Source of the DNA: Hymenoscyphus infarciens
Taxonomy: Eukaryota > Ascomycota > Leotiomycetes > Helotiales > Helotiaceae
Length of the DNA: 64,000 bases
Direction of reading: 5' to 3'
NCBI GenBank assembly: GCA_001414345.1
Contig: LLCB01000059.1
Coordinates: forward strand, 163,579 to 227,578
The notes below the pieces were generated by a model. It was not told where the DNA came from, made no database searches, and saw only the letters and a list, made by a program, of their open reading frames with translations. The position numbers and the translations under genes were made by a program. Shown here in pieces: positions 11,558 through 22,707 of the stretch. Position 1 is the stretch's first letter. Every line of letters starts with the position of its first letter.

Positions 11558-13305
11558 CTCACAGCTTCCAGTTGATTTGAAGGGTCCACGGGTCCCGAGG
11601 ATTGTCAATTGTCATGCTCGTCTCCAGAAATATAAAAATATTGGTAGTGCTGATGCTGATGCTAATACTGCAAAGGAAGACTGAGAACGCTCTTTTCGTC
11701 CCCCCCCGCAAAAAGTGAGCGCATAATGTGCCTGCCTACCTATGGCTACTCAAGCAGCACTCAGCACCAGACCGCATTGGTGCTCAGCATATGATATATC
11801 ATCATGGGTTGGAAAGAGATGGCCAAGAGAAGAGGGGAACTAGAGACCTTTTACGCCCGGAAACAACAAAGCAAAGCAATACATATCATTACGCCCGGCA
11901 TCGTCCGCAGAAGCAAGAGAAGAGGAGACCAACATTTGGCGACCTGTGGTGTTCTCTCCTCCAAGTGTGTGCCGTCAATGCCGGTGTGGTACGAATTGTA
12001 CCTTGATGGTTAGAGAAGTTCAAGATTCGAGGGGCGTTGTCCTTCTGGTCTTCCACTTGCACTCTCTGAAAACCGCTACTCCCACCCCCACCCCCACCAA
12101 TGAGTCAGAAGTATGTCATCACCACTCCAGGACTGCGACTCGACTCGGAATTTGTTGTCTACCCCTCTTTCCCCTTCCGTGGCCCTCGTCTTCCATTCCT
12201 ATGGCTTCTTTCAACGTTCTCTGCCTCAAAGTTGCGTGGGTGCTTGGCTTGGATACTTGGATGTATGAGAGATGCAGCGTCACCTCACGAGGCGCGGCAT
12301 GAGCTACTACTGCATGTGCAGCCTGGATGATGATTACAGTCTGACTAACACCAGGTGTAGTTGTTCCTTGGAAAACGTCCTTCTTAGATCACTTGCCGCG
12401 GTAAAAAAAACAATGTCGTGGTGCAGCGTAGCCTCCATTCTCACCTGGCAATCGCCGTGGGGTATTTTCGTCCATAAACAACTGGCTGCATCTTCCAGCA
12501 AGATGCGACTCATGCGAGCAACGAGGGGGAATACGGGGCACGCGGATCTCAAAGATGCCTTTGTCATCCGGCTTTTCGCGGCAATAAGGCGCCAAGAGGG
12601 AAGTGTTTCAACACTTTCCCAACTTCCCATCCCAACTTCAGACGTTTCAGGTCTTCTCGCCGCCACGTGGGACCTATCATTTTTGCTAGATCTTCATCTT
12701 CTTCCTCCCACCATTTCCATGCCGATCTTCGGGGCGAGTTTCTTGGGATTCGGAAGGAGATCTTCCAGGGATTGCGGAGTGGAAAGTTCTCTAGATGACA
12801 TCAGTATTCGCAAAGTCGCAAAGGTGGGTAGAGGGTACGTTACTTCTCCGTGATATCCCCCTTCATTGCTTCTATCGTCAAGTTGCTCTTTCCCTAACCT
12901 GTTCGCTTGCAACACACACCACCGGTGCTTTATCTTATATCACCTCTTGGCAAGGTGGGAGACGACAAGGCGGACATGGCCAATTCGTGGAGTGCTAGTA
13001 TAATGAGTTAAATGCCCATCTCCATAGATAGGCAGTGGTGTTGTGTTTTGGTTCTTGAGCGAGCAACGATCAGCGATGGGTTGACGACTCGATGTTTTGG
13101 GAAGGTGGGTCGCGTTGCTGAAACTTGGAGATCAGCTGAAGAGTTGAGTTGTTGTTCATTTCACACGGTCACTGCCGAAGCTAATGGAAGCGAGGTGCTC
13201 GACGTGAAGGGTTGAGCCAGTCACTGCCTTTTAGTTTGTCCAGTCCTTGAGCACTTCACTCCTCGCTTTCTGACGAGCCTTTTGCCCGATTCCCGAGTGA
13301 CCAGC

Positions 13306-13540
13306 CGTTGTTCCAACGTTCCGGTATTATACGCTTAAGCGGCTTTAGAACTGATTACTCTAAACATCTACGTTACAAGACCTAAATTGTTCCCAGCTTT
13401 TAGGGCAATTCCAGTAATTGTTCCAAGTCTTTAGGATATAGTAATTTATATAAATCATTCTAAACAGTTGGAACAACGGGCTGGGTATGCAGGTACGACT
13501 CTGAGGTATTTACTGCTACTTTGGATGTCTGTCGCAAGCT
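13306..13540. mobile_element. MITE-like inverted-repeat element, copy 1
   Basis: The right end carries the shared TATTTACTGCTACTTTGGAT..GTCGC signature of this family. Inside is an inverted pair, CAGCCGTTGTTCCAAC near 13303 and GTTGGAACAACGGGCTG near 13468. The left TIR is not clear. The internal GTTCCA..TAGGGCAAT text resembles copy 3 at 17373. It has no coding capacity and a mobilising transposase is not visible. Confidence 0.5.
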
Positions 13541-14885
13541 CCGACCTTGGTTTGGTTCGTTTTAGGTGTCTGGGGAAGATCGGTTCTTTGATTATCAATG
13601 TTGGTTCATGTTAGAACTTCACGTCTTCCTTTGTTGTTCCCAAGATCCTAGGGCAATACGTGGAACTGAGATAGACAGCACCGCACGCAGCCTTGTATGG
13701 AAGACATCCGAAGGAGCGAATCGACGAGTTTTGTTGAGGTGTGGTGTTCGACGAGAGGTCGTCGAGGTCGCTCCTTCCCTGACTTCGTTCCTCGACACAC
13801 CCACCTCGGAACTCGCTCCTTCCCCAGGTACTGACCTTAACCGAGTAGACCCACCCCCACCTTGACCAGAGCAAGTAGCGAGAAGGGAAGGCACGACCCT
13901 CCGTTGGTCAGAGTATAACCCCCCACGCCCTCCCCATACCCATCCCCATATATACGTTTTCTTGTCGTCGAAAACGAATCGCGGGTGGTGGGTCTGTTTT
14001 GAAGAACGTTCGCTCAGCCCCCAACTAACGAAATTGCTCAAATTATGGTCCATGTCGGAATATGAGCTCATTCCCTATGAATACTTGCCTCTTAATCGTG
14101 GAAGTACCGCCGTGCGGCTCAACTACGAGTAAAATCCGTGAGCACCAAGCAATGCTTTTAAAGATCTTACCATAGTCGAACAACTCCTTTGCCCCAGCTT
14201 GCAAGCTCCTACAAGTTTGGGTTGGGGTACCTTTGCGTACACGCACCTTTTTTTTTCCTGATTTCCGCCTCGTAATCCAGCTCAAGACGTTCAGTTTTGC
14301 AACCCGGAGTTCTTCCCCCATACCCTGGAGGCTGCTATGAAAGCCTAGAATGTTATCATGTTTTAAACAAGCTCCACGTTCATCTCTGTCAACGTTTGTT
14401 CTCAGAATTATGCGCTGTTCTTGGCCTTGCTAACAACTTTCTTGAATGTCACTTCTGTTGCTTGGCTGAGCTAGTTCTCATTACCTGCGTCTATCTCTTC
14501 ATTTTGTTATTTCTCTATCTTGTGCTCGTTTGAGAAGTAGTTCTTAAAATGCCTCTTTTTCTAGTTAAATGAAAGCGCCAGCCCGCCAGTAGATAGCTCT
14601 CGGCAAAAACTCAAATCTCTCAACACTATTTTGAGTTGGAAGAATTTGTATTATTGACCTATGTAAAGCTTCCGAGTGAACCTGAAACAGTAATCTCCGT
14701 TTGTCCCAGGGTAAAGACTTTAAGTTGTGCTAGCAAGCTAGAGAGACGAGAGCTGTCACTCGATGGTTCTCCTTCCCTCCATTCGGACCCTGTAACGACT
14801 TTCTTTCAATTTGAATGATAGACTTTATGATAGTAGTTCGATTCTAGGATTACCTTGATACCTTCAATGGGTATGCTGATAAATG
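13540..14885. other. Gene-free stretch with a dispersed repeat
   Basis: No gene is supported. About 13745-13905 resembles 58770-58930, including the identical word GAAGGCACGACCCTCC. ORFs of up to 150 codons occur on the minus strand but lack motifs and overlap this repeat. Confidence 0.5.
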
Positions 14886-15111
14886 GTCACGCGATGGACA
14901 TAAAAAGCGACAGTAAATACTTCAGGTTCATGCCTGCCTACCTAGCCCACGTTGTTCAAACTCACCAAGGTAAGTCATGTAAATTGTCCTAACTATATTA
15001 AATAATTTGAAATTATCCTAGATATTTAGAACAATGAACTTGAATTGTCCCAGAACGTTGGAACAACGAGGAGTATGGAGGGTTTTTACTGCCGCTATTG
15101 TCCATCGCGAC
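14886..15111. mobile_element. MITE-like element, copy 2 (complete TIRs)
   Basis: An element of about 226 bp with matching ends. The left end reads CGCGATGGACA then AAGCGACAGTAAATAC; the reverse complement of the right end reads CGCGATGGACA then TAGCGGCAGTAAA. Inside is the family word GTTGGAACAACGAG. It ends about 230 bp upstream of the glycosyltransferase start, so it may lie in that promoter. No transposase is encoded. Confidence 0.75.
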
Positions 15112-15338
15112 CTGGTGTTTAGTGAAGCTGTCAAAAATCATAATATTCACCTCCTTACCTACCATCTTCCAAGAACCTTCACCCACTCGCATTCACCAGC
15201 CGAGCTCGACATTGCGTCACAGGTCCTCAAAGTAGGTAGGTAAAAAGGTCTACATAACCTCAACTTCTGACACCTCAAGCATACACCAAGAACAACTACA
15301 CTTGACCCGCATCAAACACCCTTTCCACTCATTCAATA

Positions 15339-17228
15339 ATGGAACCGCTCAAGAAGCCACTTGTACTCCTAGCATGCCCTCCATTATGGCCACACCTAGC
15401 CAAGGTACGCATCATCGCCAAAGACCTCGTCGCCAAAGGCTACAAAGTCGCAATGGTCGGTGTTGAGCGCTATCGTTCGATGATCGAAGAGGAAATCGGA
15501 GCCACTTTTATACCTATCGCAGGCGATGGAGACTGGTCTGACAAGGACTTTGGACCTTTAGGAAAGTTTGGCAAACGTTGCGAGTTTCCACCTGGACCAG
15601 AGCAGTTTGCTTATGACAGTGAGTAACCTTTCCCCATGTTGGCTTTTGGGACGCCAGGTTATGAGCGAGAGGATTCACTGCTCTCAGTCTTTGATTTCAT
15701 AGGAGTTTATTACTTGAGACACGGTGTAATATTCGGGGATGTGTAAGAGGGCTGGACAATGCTCTGCGTACACCTACTTTGTTTCGATTGTGCGAATCGA
15801 AATAGCTATGACAATGAACTTCATTCTCCGAGATCGTTTGAAGGATCCGAGACTTCGACTTCCCCATTCTTCCAAACGTTCACGGAGATGGAAATTTGAT
15901 TGTCCTAAAACCTCTGAGATAGCAGAGGGTTGGGGGTGTACGGAGATCAAAGTTCGGGATTCTTACTCAGACTACTTTTCCTATTCATACAGTGGAACTG
16001 GAACAAGCAAAGCTTATGCTAGTTTTCTACAGTGGAAGAAATCTTCGTCAAGTCCATCTATGAACAACACGTCGCCCTCCAAAATGGAATCAAGAAACTT
16101 TCCGAGGAGTCCTCCGGAGAGAAGATTGTCCTGCTCGCGGAATCACTCTATCTGGGCGCCCTTCCAATGGGCCAAAAGGACGAGACATTGCTACCACATC
16201 ATGTCAAACCATCGGGAGGAACAATCGGACTCGGACTTCTTCCCGTCTCCTTCTCAGCCAAGAATCTAGCACCTCGCGACCGCAACCAATGGCTTCCAAT
16301 TTTGCCCGTCACGCAAACAGAACAAGAAAAACAAGAGAAAAGGGAGTACGGCAATTTGAAAGTACGGCTTCACATTGCAAACAAGCAATTCGTAAAGGTT
16401 ATGGTGGACCTTGGTGTCAAGACTCCGTTTGGATTCTTTCTCGATGAGGTTTACAATGCCCCGAGCCGGTTCATTCAGTTCTGCATTCCCTCAGCCGAAT
16501 ATCCACTGGGTCCCAAGACCAACATTCAATTCGCCGGCGGACTTCCAAAAGAAACTCTTGATACATCCTCGAGTAATTTCCCGAGTTGGTGGGAAGATGT
16601 AAGCCTGATTCTTGCACTTTTCCTCTGCTGTAGCCGCAGAGCCATGACCGAAATTCTCACTTTTGCCAGACTTGGACTGACTTCTACGGATAAATAGCTC
16701 ATTGACCCAGAGAAAATAAAGGGAAAGAAAGTAATTGCCGTCTCGCAAGGCTCCCACGCTTTCGATTACCAACAGCTCATAGTTCCAACCATCCACGCTT
16801 TCGAAGATCGTTCTGATGTCCTCGTCATAGTTGCTCTCGGCAAGAAAGGCGCTACACTTCACCAAGACCACACCCCAGCAAACGTCCGTGTCGCAGATTG
16901 GATTCCTTTCGATGCACTTCTCCCCCACGTTGATGTCTTCGTTACAAATGGTGGTTACGGTGCCTACCTTCACGCCATCTCGAACGGCACGCCTTTGGTA
17001 GTTGGTGGTGAGGGTGAGGACAAACCCGATGTGGCTGCACGAGCTGAGTATGCAGGAATGGGCATCAACCTGAAGACGGGTACACCTACCATCGAGGCTA
17101 TTAAGGACGCCGTAAATAAGGTTTTGGGTGAGGAGAAATACAAAAACCGGTGCTTGGAGTTGCAAAAGGAGCAAGCTAACACTGATGCGCTGGGATTCTT
17201 GGAGCAGGTCCTTCTAGAGATGGCCTAA
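15339..17228 (+). CDS. UDP-glycosyltransferase, GT1/MGT-like
   Basis: Likely transfers a sugar from a UDP-sugar to a small-molecule acceptor in the cytosol. Proposed exons are 15339-15618, 16033-16598 and 16698-17228, giving 458 residues; all three junctions keep frame with GT-AG. The N-terminal half has a Rossmann start (LVLLACPP) and the conserved PH-x-A-K motif with His19 as the likely catalytic base, although the usual GH is PH here. The middle has P-P-G-P-E-Q-F and F-G-F-F-L-D. The C-terminal donor-site half has V-S-Q-G-S, then D-V-F-V-T-N-G-G-Y-G and G-E-D-K-P-D-V-A-A-R, typical of fungal and bacterial MGT-type enzymes. Intron 1 is 414 nt, unusually long for this window. MITE-like elements flank the gene on both sides. 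Substrate unknown; no other biosynthetic genes adjoin, so a detoxification or accessory role is a guess. Confidence 0.85.
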
Positions 17229-18204
17229 TGATGGGAAAACCGTCCGTCCTGGGAAGACAGGTCTGCTATGATACCCCCTCCAAACTAGCCTCCCCTAGAC
17301 TAGTAAATTGATTACTTTTTAATAGCGCGTTCCTGAAGTGGTGAGTTCTGCAATTTGTGCGAGCATTGAGGGTCGGTCTCGTTGTAGACATCAAAAGTGG
17401 TAGTAAAGACTTCTTGTTCCAACCTCTAGGGACACATGAAGTTGATTGTTCCAAAACACCTAGGGCAATATTTTAAAGTGTTCCAATTATTTGGAATTAT
17501 TACCTTGCATTACTCTAAAGACCTGGAACAACGAGAACACGCCAGATGTGACCGAGTGTATTTACTGCTGCTTTTAAATCTCCATCGTGAGAGGGTGTGT
17601 CTTACCTTATAGTCGCTTCTACACCTCTCCTCTAAGGACTCGCTTATTTTCGCGCTTCAAATTCGGATACATGGCACCTCATACATTAAGAGTCCCCTTC
17701 ATGTGCAAAACCAAGACAGGTCTAGCATGTATCTCCGAGTAGTGTTGAACGTGAGCTTTGAGATGAGCTGTGAAAAGTTCTCAACCCCACGCCCGTTATC
17801 AAGTCTCATTTCACGGACCGCCACGTTAAGTGTGCCAGAGAAACTGCAGGTTAGTTGTTTTTAGAGAGTTAAGATAACGAAGCCAGTTATTCTACGCCGT
17901 TCGCATAATTGGGTTGATTATTTGAGGCCCTTTAGTAGAATATCGAGTCATGTGTGTAGAACGATGGCGAAGACTTCTACTCCTTTCTGGCAACCTATTG
18001 AAGTGCTTTAAGTTCAGTACTCAATCCTTTCTCCCTCATCACCTCCTCCTGTGCTGTCTCCCACCTGGTTCTACTGCTTGTTCCGTGCTTCTTTTTCTCC
18101 ATTTATGCTTCATCATCGTACTGGCTCTCTTGGTTAAGTTTACTTTTGGGTTTTCCTGTGATAGAAAACTTGGCTTGCCACTCTTGTCGGGCGATAGTCA
18201 AGAC
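17229..18204. other. Intergenic, convergent gene ends
   Basis: Lies between the 3' ends of the glycosyltransferase (+) and the DUF6536 gene (-). It holds MITE-like copy 3 (listed separately) and otherwise no recognisable feature. Confidence 0.5.
17373..17596. mobile_element. MITE-like element, copy 3
   Basis: The left end reads GTAGACATCAAAAGTGGTAG then TAAAGAC. The right end reads TATTTACTGCTGCTTTTAAA then TCTCCATCGTGA, an imperfect inverted match. Internal words TTGTTCCAAAACACCTAGGG and CTGGAACAACGAG are shared with copies 1 and 2. Length is about 224 bp, with no coding capacity. Confidence 0.7.
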
Positions 18205-20685
18205 TCAAGCATAGTAGTATCCCGGAATAGGAGGAGCAACCGATCTCCCACTAAATGAGCAATGCCCAAAATCCTTTCCCTTATTCTTCCAGCTTCCAGT
18301 GCTCTCACCAGCACCCTGTACAACTCCCCATTGGACTGGTTCTAACTCCAAACCAGGCTCATTAGCAGGAGGGTGGCATGCAGCGCTAATCGCAGCACTG
18401 CAGAACCCTACGAACGGGATCGATTGTTTTGACCGGTACCGTGCTTGGAGATCAATGAATAGAAGCATTAAGCAACAGACTATACCGGCTAGGGCTATTG
18501 CTAATGGCGAGTATCCAAGGGAAGAGATGGAATGATCGGGACGTTCAGTTCCTTTGTAGACAGCAGTAACGCGCACAATGAAGAAGGATTCAGCTACAAG
18601 CCAGTGGAAAACAGCGGAGGAGATCATAACTGGAATTCCGTACTGATATGGAATTGTAAGGTAATACTGGCTTATTTGGGATCCTTTTGGAGCAGTGACA
18701 CGCAAGGCTTGTCGTTGACTTGCAAGGTTTGACCATTCGTCTCTTAGAAGTAAGCTTGTCAAAAGACCGTTGTAGAAGATATTGATAAGAGAGACAAGTG
18801 CTTGGGGTATGTTCGCAAGAATTACATTTGCCAGAAGACCCCACGCATTGTCCATGCTACCTCTTATTGTAGGTAGCAGCGCAGGTGCTTGTCTCATGGA
18901 GTCCCCAAATCCAATTCCTTTCAAGAATTGGTTGGCCGATGATATCGCTGTATTTATAGCCACGAAAAAACAAGAACACGCGAAAAAGGCAAAGCTGTTT
19001 GAAATTAGCCCGCGTCCAATCAATCAACCTAAGGCATGCTTCTTCTTCTTCTTCTTCTTGGACTCACCTGATGTTCACAATAAAGAACCGTTTCGCCTGG
19101 AACGTTTTCTCTGCTATGGGATTCCACTTCTTTGGAACTTTCGTTCCTGTCCACATACCCTTGAAAACGTCGTGTTTCGACATCACACATAAACCCTTTG
19201 TGGTAGGATCAGGAACTTCCAGAAAATCTGCGATCGCGTCACCGAGAGTAACAAACTTGGTTCCGGTTGAATACCAAAGTGTCAAGGCCATACACAAAAC
19301 CTTGCACAAGTTGCACATGATGACCACCACGATTATAGGAACGCTAAACTCGACCTTGCAAAGTTGTTGCGGGGTAGTTTCAGTGAAACATGAGATGACA
19401 GGAAAGTACTTTTCATCTCCAATAGCAGCGCTTTTGGTGTCATATTTCCATTTAATCTGGCTTCCGAGGTTGACTTCATAATTAACGGGATAGACAAAAC
19501 TCGGGGGATCGATTGGGTCTATTGTGTTCCCGAAATTCCCAAAGGGGTATTTTGTTTCTGGCGTTAAAAGTATCAAGTTCGTATAACCAAATATGAAAGG
19601 ACGGTCGAAAATTGATGCGCATTCTTGCCATGCCATACCAGTGAGGTTATGACCCGTATAGCTGGCTACAAGACTCGTTTCGTTCACTTGGGAAACGAAA
19701 GAAGCGTCATATTCTTGTGCGGATATCTCCAAGAACACAGAAGAGTTGTATCTAAACCTCTGTTAGTCGTTATTCCACTATGCAACAACCAAAATTACCA
19801 TCTCCATCAGCTGACTTACAACAGATGTAAAGGGGCGGAACTCCAGGCGAGAATCCACCACATAACGTTGTCCTTTCGGCTAACCCAACGTCTATTTCGC
19901 CAACTTGGAATGCCTATATCGACCCACTTCCCCTGAGCATGCGCTTTGTCGACCTCAGCTCTAGTCGGAGAGTGGAGGCACTGCATCGTGTAGTTACTTG
20001 CTCCAAGCAAAATAGTACTCAATATATTTATCAATATATGCAGGCCAGTACTGATTTGTCTCGATTTCTCGCAATCTCCTTGATATAGGATACCTATGGA
20101 TTTTGATGTTAGTGAAGGTTTAGCTTCACTTGATCATCACAACACAGCATCGGGAGAGCAAGAATCGCTTACCATAGCCATGATGAATACCCCTTTTTGA
20201 TACAGCCCACACCAAAAGCACGAAGTTGATCACCAGAACCGCGAAGGCAAGCATAGAGCAAGAGGCAACACCAGCGTGCCATCCAGAGAGCCTCTTCGTT
20301 TTCCCCCTATCTTTATAAAAGAGAGAAGTCAGGGGAGACATGAGGTCCGCCAAGAATCCAGTCCAATTCTCTGGCTGGACTGAGGGAATGCCTGCTTGTA
20401 TCTTAAGACTGCTGGTGTTGAGAAATTAGCAAGCGACTTAATATAAAAGGCTAGTATGATTTACTTTCCGATACCCTCCAGTCCAATTTCCTCAACTCCC
20501 TCAATTGCTTCGAATTGATTTCTCCTAGGCCAGGTTCTCTGCCTCGCGACAGGAGTCTGCAGAGGTGAGACATCTGAGATGATAAGGCTCTCCATCTCCT
20601 CCCCATCATCAACAATGTTGATCGCTGATCGTGCCGGAGGCATCGTGAACGTGTTGTGTGATTTAGATCGCAAGATAGTTCTCAT
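18205..20685 (-). CDS. DUF6536 multi-pass membrane protein (possible frame break)
   Basis: A fungal integral membrane family of unknown function. Proposed exons on the minus strand are 20685-20465, 20408-20173, 20093-19820, 19750-19068 and 18994-18205. The first exon is a soluble N-terminus. Exons 2-3 carry the DUF6536 signature: G-W-H-A-G-V followed by a hydrophobic helix, S-T-I-L-L-G-A-S-N-Y-x-M-Q-C, P-T-R-A-E-V-D-K-A-H and the P-L-H-L-L end. Further hydrophobic helices lie in exons 4 and 5 (about seven in all), followed by the family-like tail S-A-A-I-S-A-A-C-H-P-P and G-H-C-S-F. The start may be 20685 or the in-frame Met at 20643. At the exon 3/4 join the frame fails by one base: the expected Y-N-S-x-V-F reads out of frame after ACAACTCTC. 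The total exon length of 2204 nt is one short of a multiple of three. This is either an assembly error or a broken gene. Confidence 0.8.
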
Positions 20686-21195
20686 CCTTTTTAAATATAG
20701 AGTTGAAAACGAGGCTGTCTAAATTTAGTGCGGCTGTCAGGAAAAAGTATTTAAAACTTGGTGTAACATCAAAGAGGGGAAGGTGTTTCGTGGTTTTGAG
20801 AAAGGCTTCTGCTTGGCATGCATGCATTTATGTTACTACCCCAGGGCCAGAATTAAGATGGAGAAAAATATTGCTGTATTACACTTGTAAAGTCCACATA
20901 AATTCGTGGCAGCATGAAAAGGGAGCACCACAATGACTCAAACTCTCAGAAAACCCCAATCGACTTCAAGCCCAGTAGTAGGTACGTACGTCACTTGTTA
21001 GTACAAACCATAGTACAAACCATCGAAAAATGTACACAAAAAGCGCTCGAGGGAAATATACATAACCGCTCCCCTCAATTCATAATTCCATAACCATAAA
21101 AGAAGAACTCCTTCGCTCCAACCCTCACCCATTCCAAAAGGTCCACCCTCCCATTCATTTCAAAAATACAGGTCCCCTCTGCCCCTCTTGACAGC
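20686..21195. other. Intergenic
   Basis: Spacer between the 5' end of the DUF6536 gene and the 3' end of the Cue1-like gene. A short direct duplication, AGTACAAACCAT, occurs twice at about 21001-21022. Nothing else is recognised. Confidence 0.5.
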
Positions 21196-21933
21196 TCAAG
21201 CCCCCTTTCCAAGGGCGGTCTCAGCCGCAACCTTAGCCTCCATCTTCCTCCGAGCAGCCAAGATCATTTCTTCCCTCCGTCTTTGCAGAAGAGCTTGTCG
21301 TTCCCCTTTATTGGTGCTCCATGCTTGTTGCGCTCCGTGTCTGGGTATCTCCGCTGCGGCCTCTGCTGCGGCAGTGTTGTCTTCGAGAAGCTTCGCTTTG
21401 AGGTTGTATCGTGTGATAAGATCGGGTTGTAGAGGTTTGTTACTCGCGGGAGTAGCTACGGAGGCAGAGGGCGGCGGTAGTGGTGGTTGGAAAGATTGCG
21501 GTGGCTATCGCAACAAACACATTAGCTCAAACGTCCCCAAAGATCAAGACCATTCCCCAGATATCCAATCTCTCGTCCTCCCATCCTTCAAACAAACAGC
21601 ACAATAAGAAAACCCAGGTATACTCACAACCTCCAATCCCCTCCCACTCAACACCCTCTCCGTAGTAGCCACAACATTCCCCCCATTCCTCTGCAAATCC
21701 CACATGATACTCCTCCTCTCCACCTGCGGAAACATCTGCTGTATCCTCTCGACATCCGCCTCCCTCGCTCTCAAATTACTCCCCGCCAACCCCCCATTCC
21801 CTATCCGAGCATTATGGTTCCCCGCCGTCGATCCTGGCGTACTGGAGAAGAAGAACCATCGGATCGCCAACCCACCCAGCACCAAGATTATGACCAGTTG
21901 AGGGAGGTTGATCGTTTGATCCGAGGATGACAT
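21196..21933 (-). CDS. cue1: Cue1-like ER membrane protein with CUE domain
   Basis: In yeast Cue1 anchors and activates the ubiquitin-conjugating enzyme Ubc7 at the ER membrane for ER-associated degradation. Exons are 21933-21628 and 21504-21196 (intron 123 nt, phase 0), giving 204 residues. Residues about 11-30 form one hydrophobic helix (LVIILVLGGLAIRWFFF), the membrane anchor. Residues about 58-100 are a CUE domain with the MFP motif (Q-Q-M-F-P-Q-V) and an N-G-G-N-V-x-x-T-x-x-x-L helix. The C-terminus has D-L-I-T-R-Y-N-L and a W-S-x-N-K-G-E-R-Q-A-L-L-Q-R-R-R-E-E-M helix, which resembles the Ubc7-binding region of fungal Cue1. Length and order match the family. The function is inferred from this resemblance. 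Confidence 0.88.
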
Positions 21934-22707
21934 ATTTGCGAGTGGATGCCGTTCGCCCGGGGGTATATTCGAATGTGGTAGGAAAAGGAAAGGTGGTGGT
22001 CGTGTGCTATGGTGGAGCTCGAGGGAGTCTCGGGTGTTTAGGTGTTTCCCTGTAATTGGATTATATTTCGCTCGTATCTAAAGGTAATGGAGTTATGGTA
22101 TTCGTTCGATAATTCGAGGTGATTCCAAGCACCGAGAATGAGGATGCGACCTAAAGTTCATTGGAAGAATGAATGGAGGGATTGTCGTGTCCTGGTCTTG
22201 CCGTCACGACAAAATCAAGGTCCCCTGGGCCCGGGCACCTTCTTGGTTAGTGTCACGTGAATAACTTATATCTCGAGGCCAGGTTGTTATCACTAGATGC
22301 CTTTCACTGGGGAATTATTGGATATTCGGTGAATTGCCATTGTGTATCATGAACTATTAGTTGCCATTCATAAACCTCGCCGGGTTGTAGCAACGCCTAG
22401 TAAAAATGACATGAACCCGCTCATATCTACCTCATACTCCATTCGTATGTAAAGGCAGAGAATGAGTTTGAACGCCATCCCTATCATAACCATGGAGCAG
22501 GTGGGTCATTTGGACACAGAAATGAAGTGACCGTAACCACAGAGACCGTAATACGGTATACCACACTTCTCCGCCCAACGTTGATCAAAAATACAATCCG
22601 CGATATCACCAGCTCAGTACCAGATGAGAATCTCCCAGCTAACCTAGCCGACACGATTGACAGGCCCGCTCGGCAAGCTTTCGAGATCTTCGTAGATCAA
22701 TGTTAAT
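21934..22707. other. Intergenic
   Basis: Contains the 5' flank of the Cue1-like gene (right of 21933) and the 3' flank of NOT2. A CACGTGA word lies at about 22254. No ORF or repeat of note. Confidence 0.5.

Larger units (their letters stand above)
10020..13300. other. Gene-free stretch
   Basis: Normal base composition with ORFs of at most 193 codons on both strands. I see no family motif, plausible splice chain or start context. The longest frame (12272-12853, plus) has an equally open antisense frame of 110 codons, which argues against coding. Apart from the short tandem repeats listed separately I see nothing here. Confidence 0.5.

Noticed and set aside
12272..12853. 193-codon plus-strand ORF
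   Set aside because: No motif, an equally open antisense frame, no neighbouring exon and unremarkable start context.
13619..14071. 150-codon minus-strand ORF
   Set aside because: Overlaps a dispersed repeat shared with 58770-58930 and has no family features.
15739..16269. 176-codon ORF across glycosyltransferase intron 1
   Set aside because: Its second half is a shadow frame of exon 2, and the intron reading gives the exact family sequence across the join.
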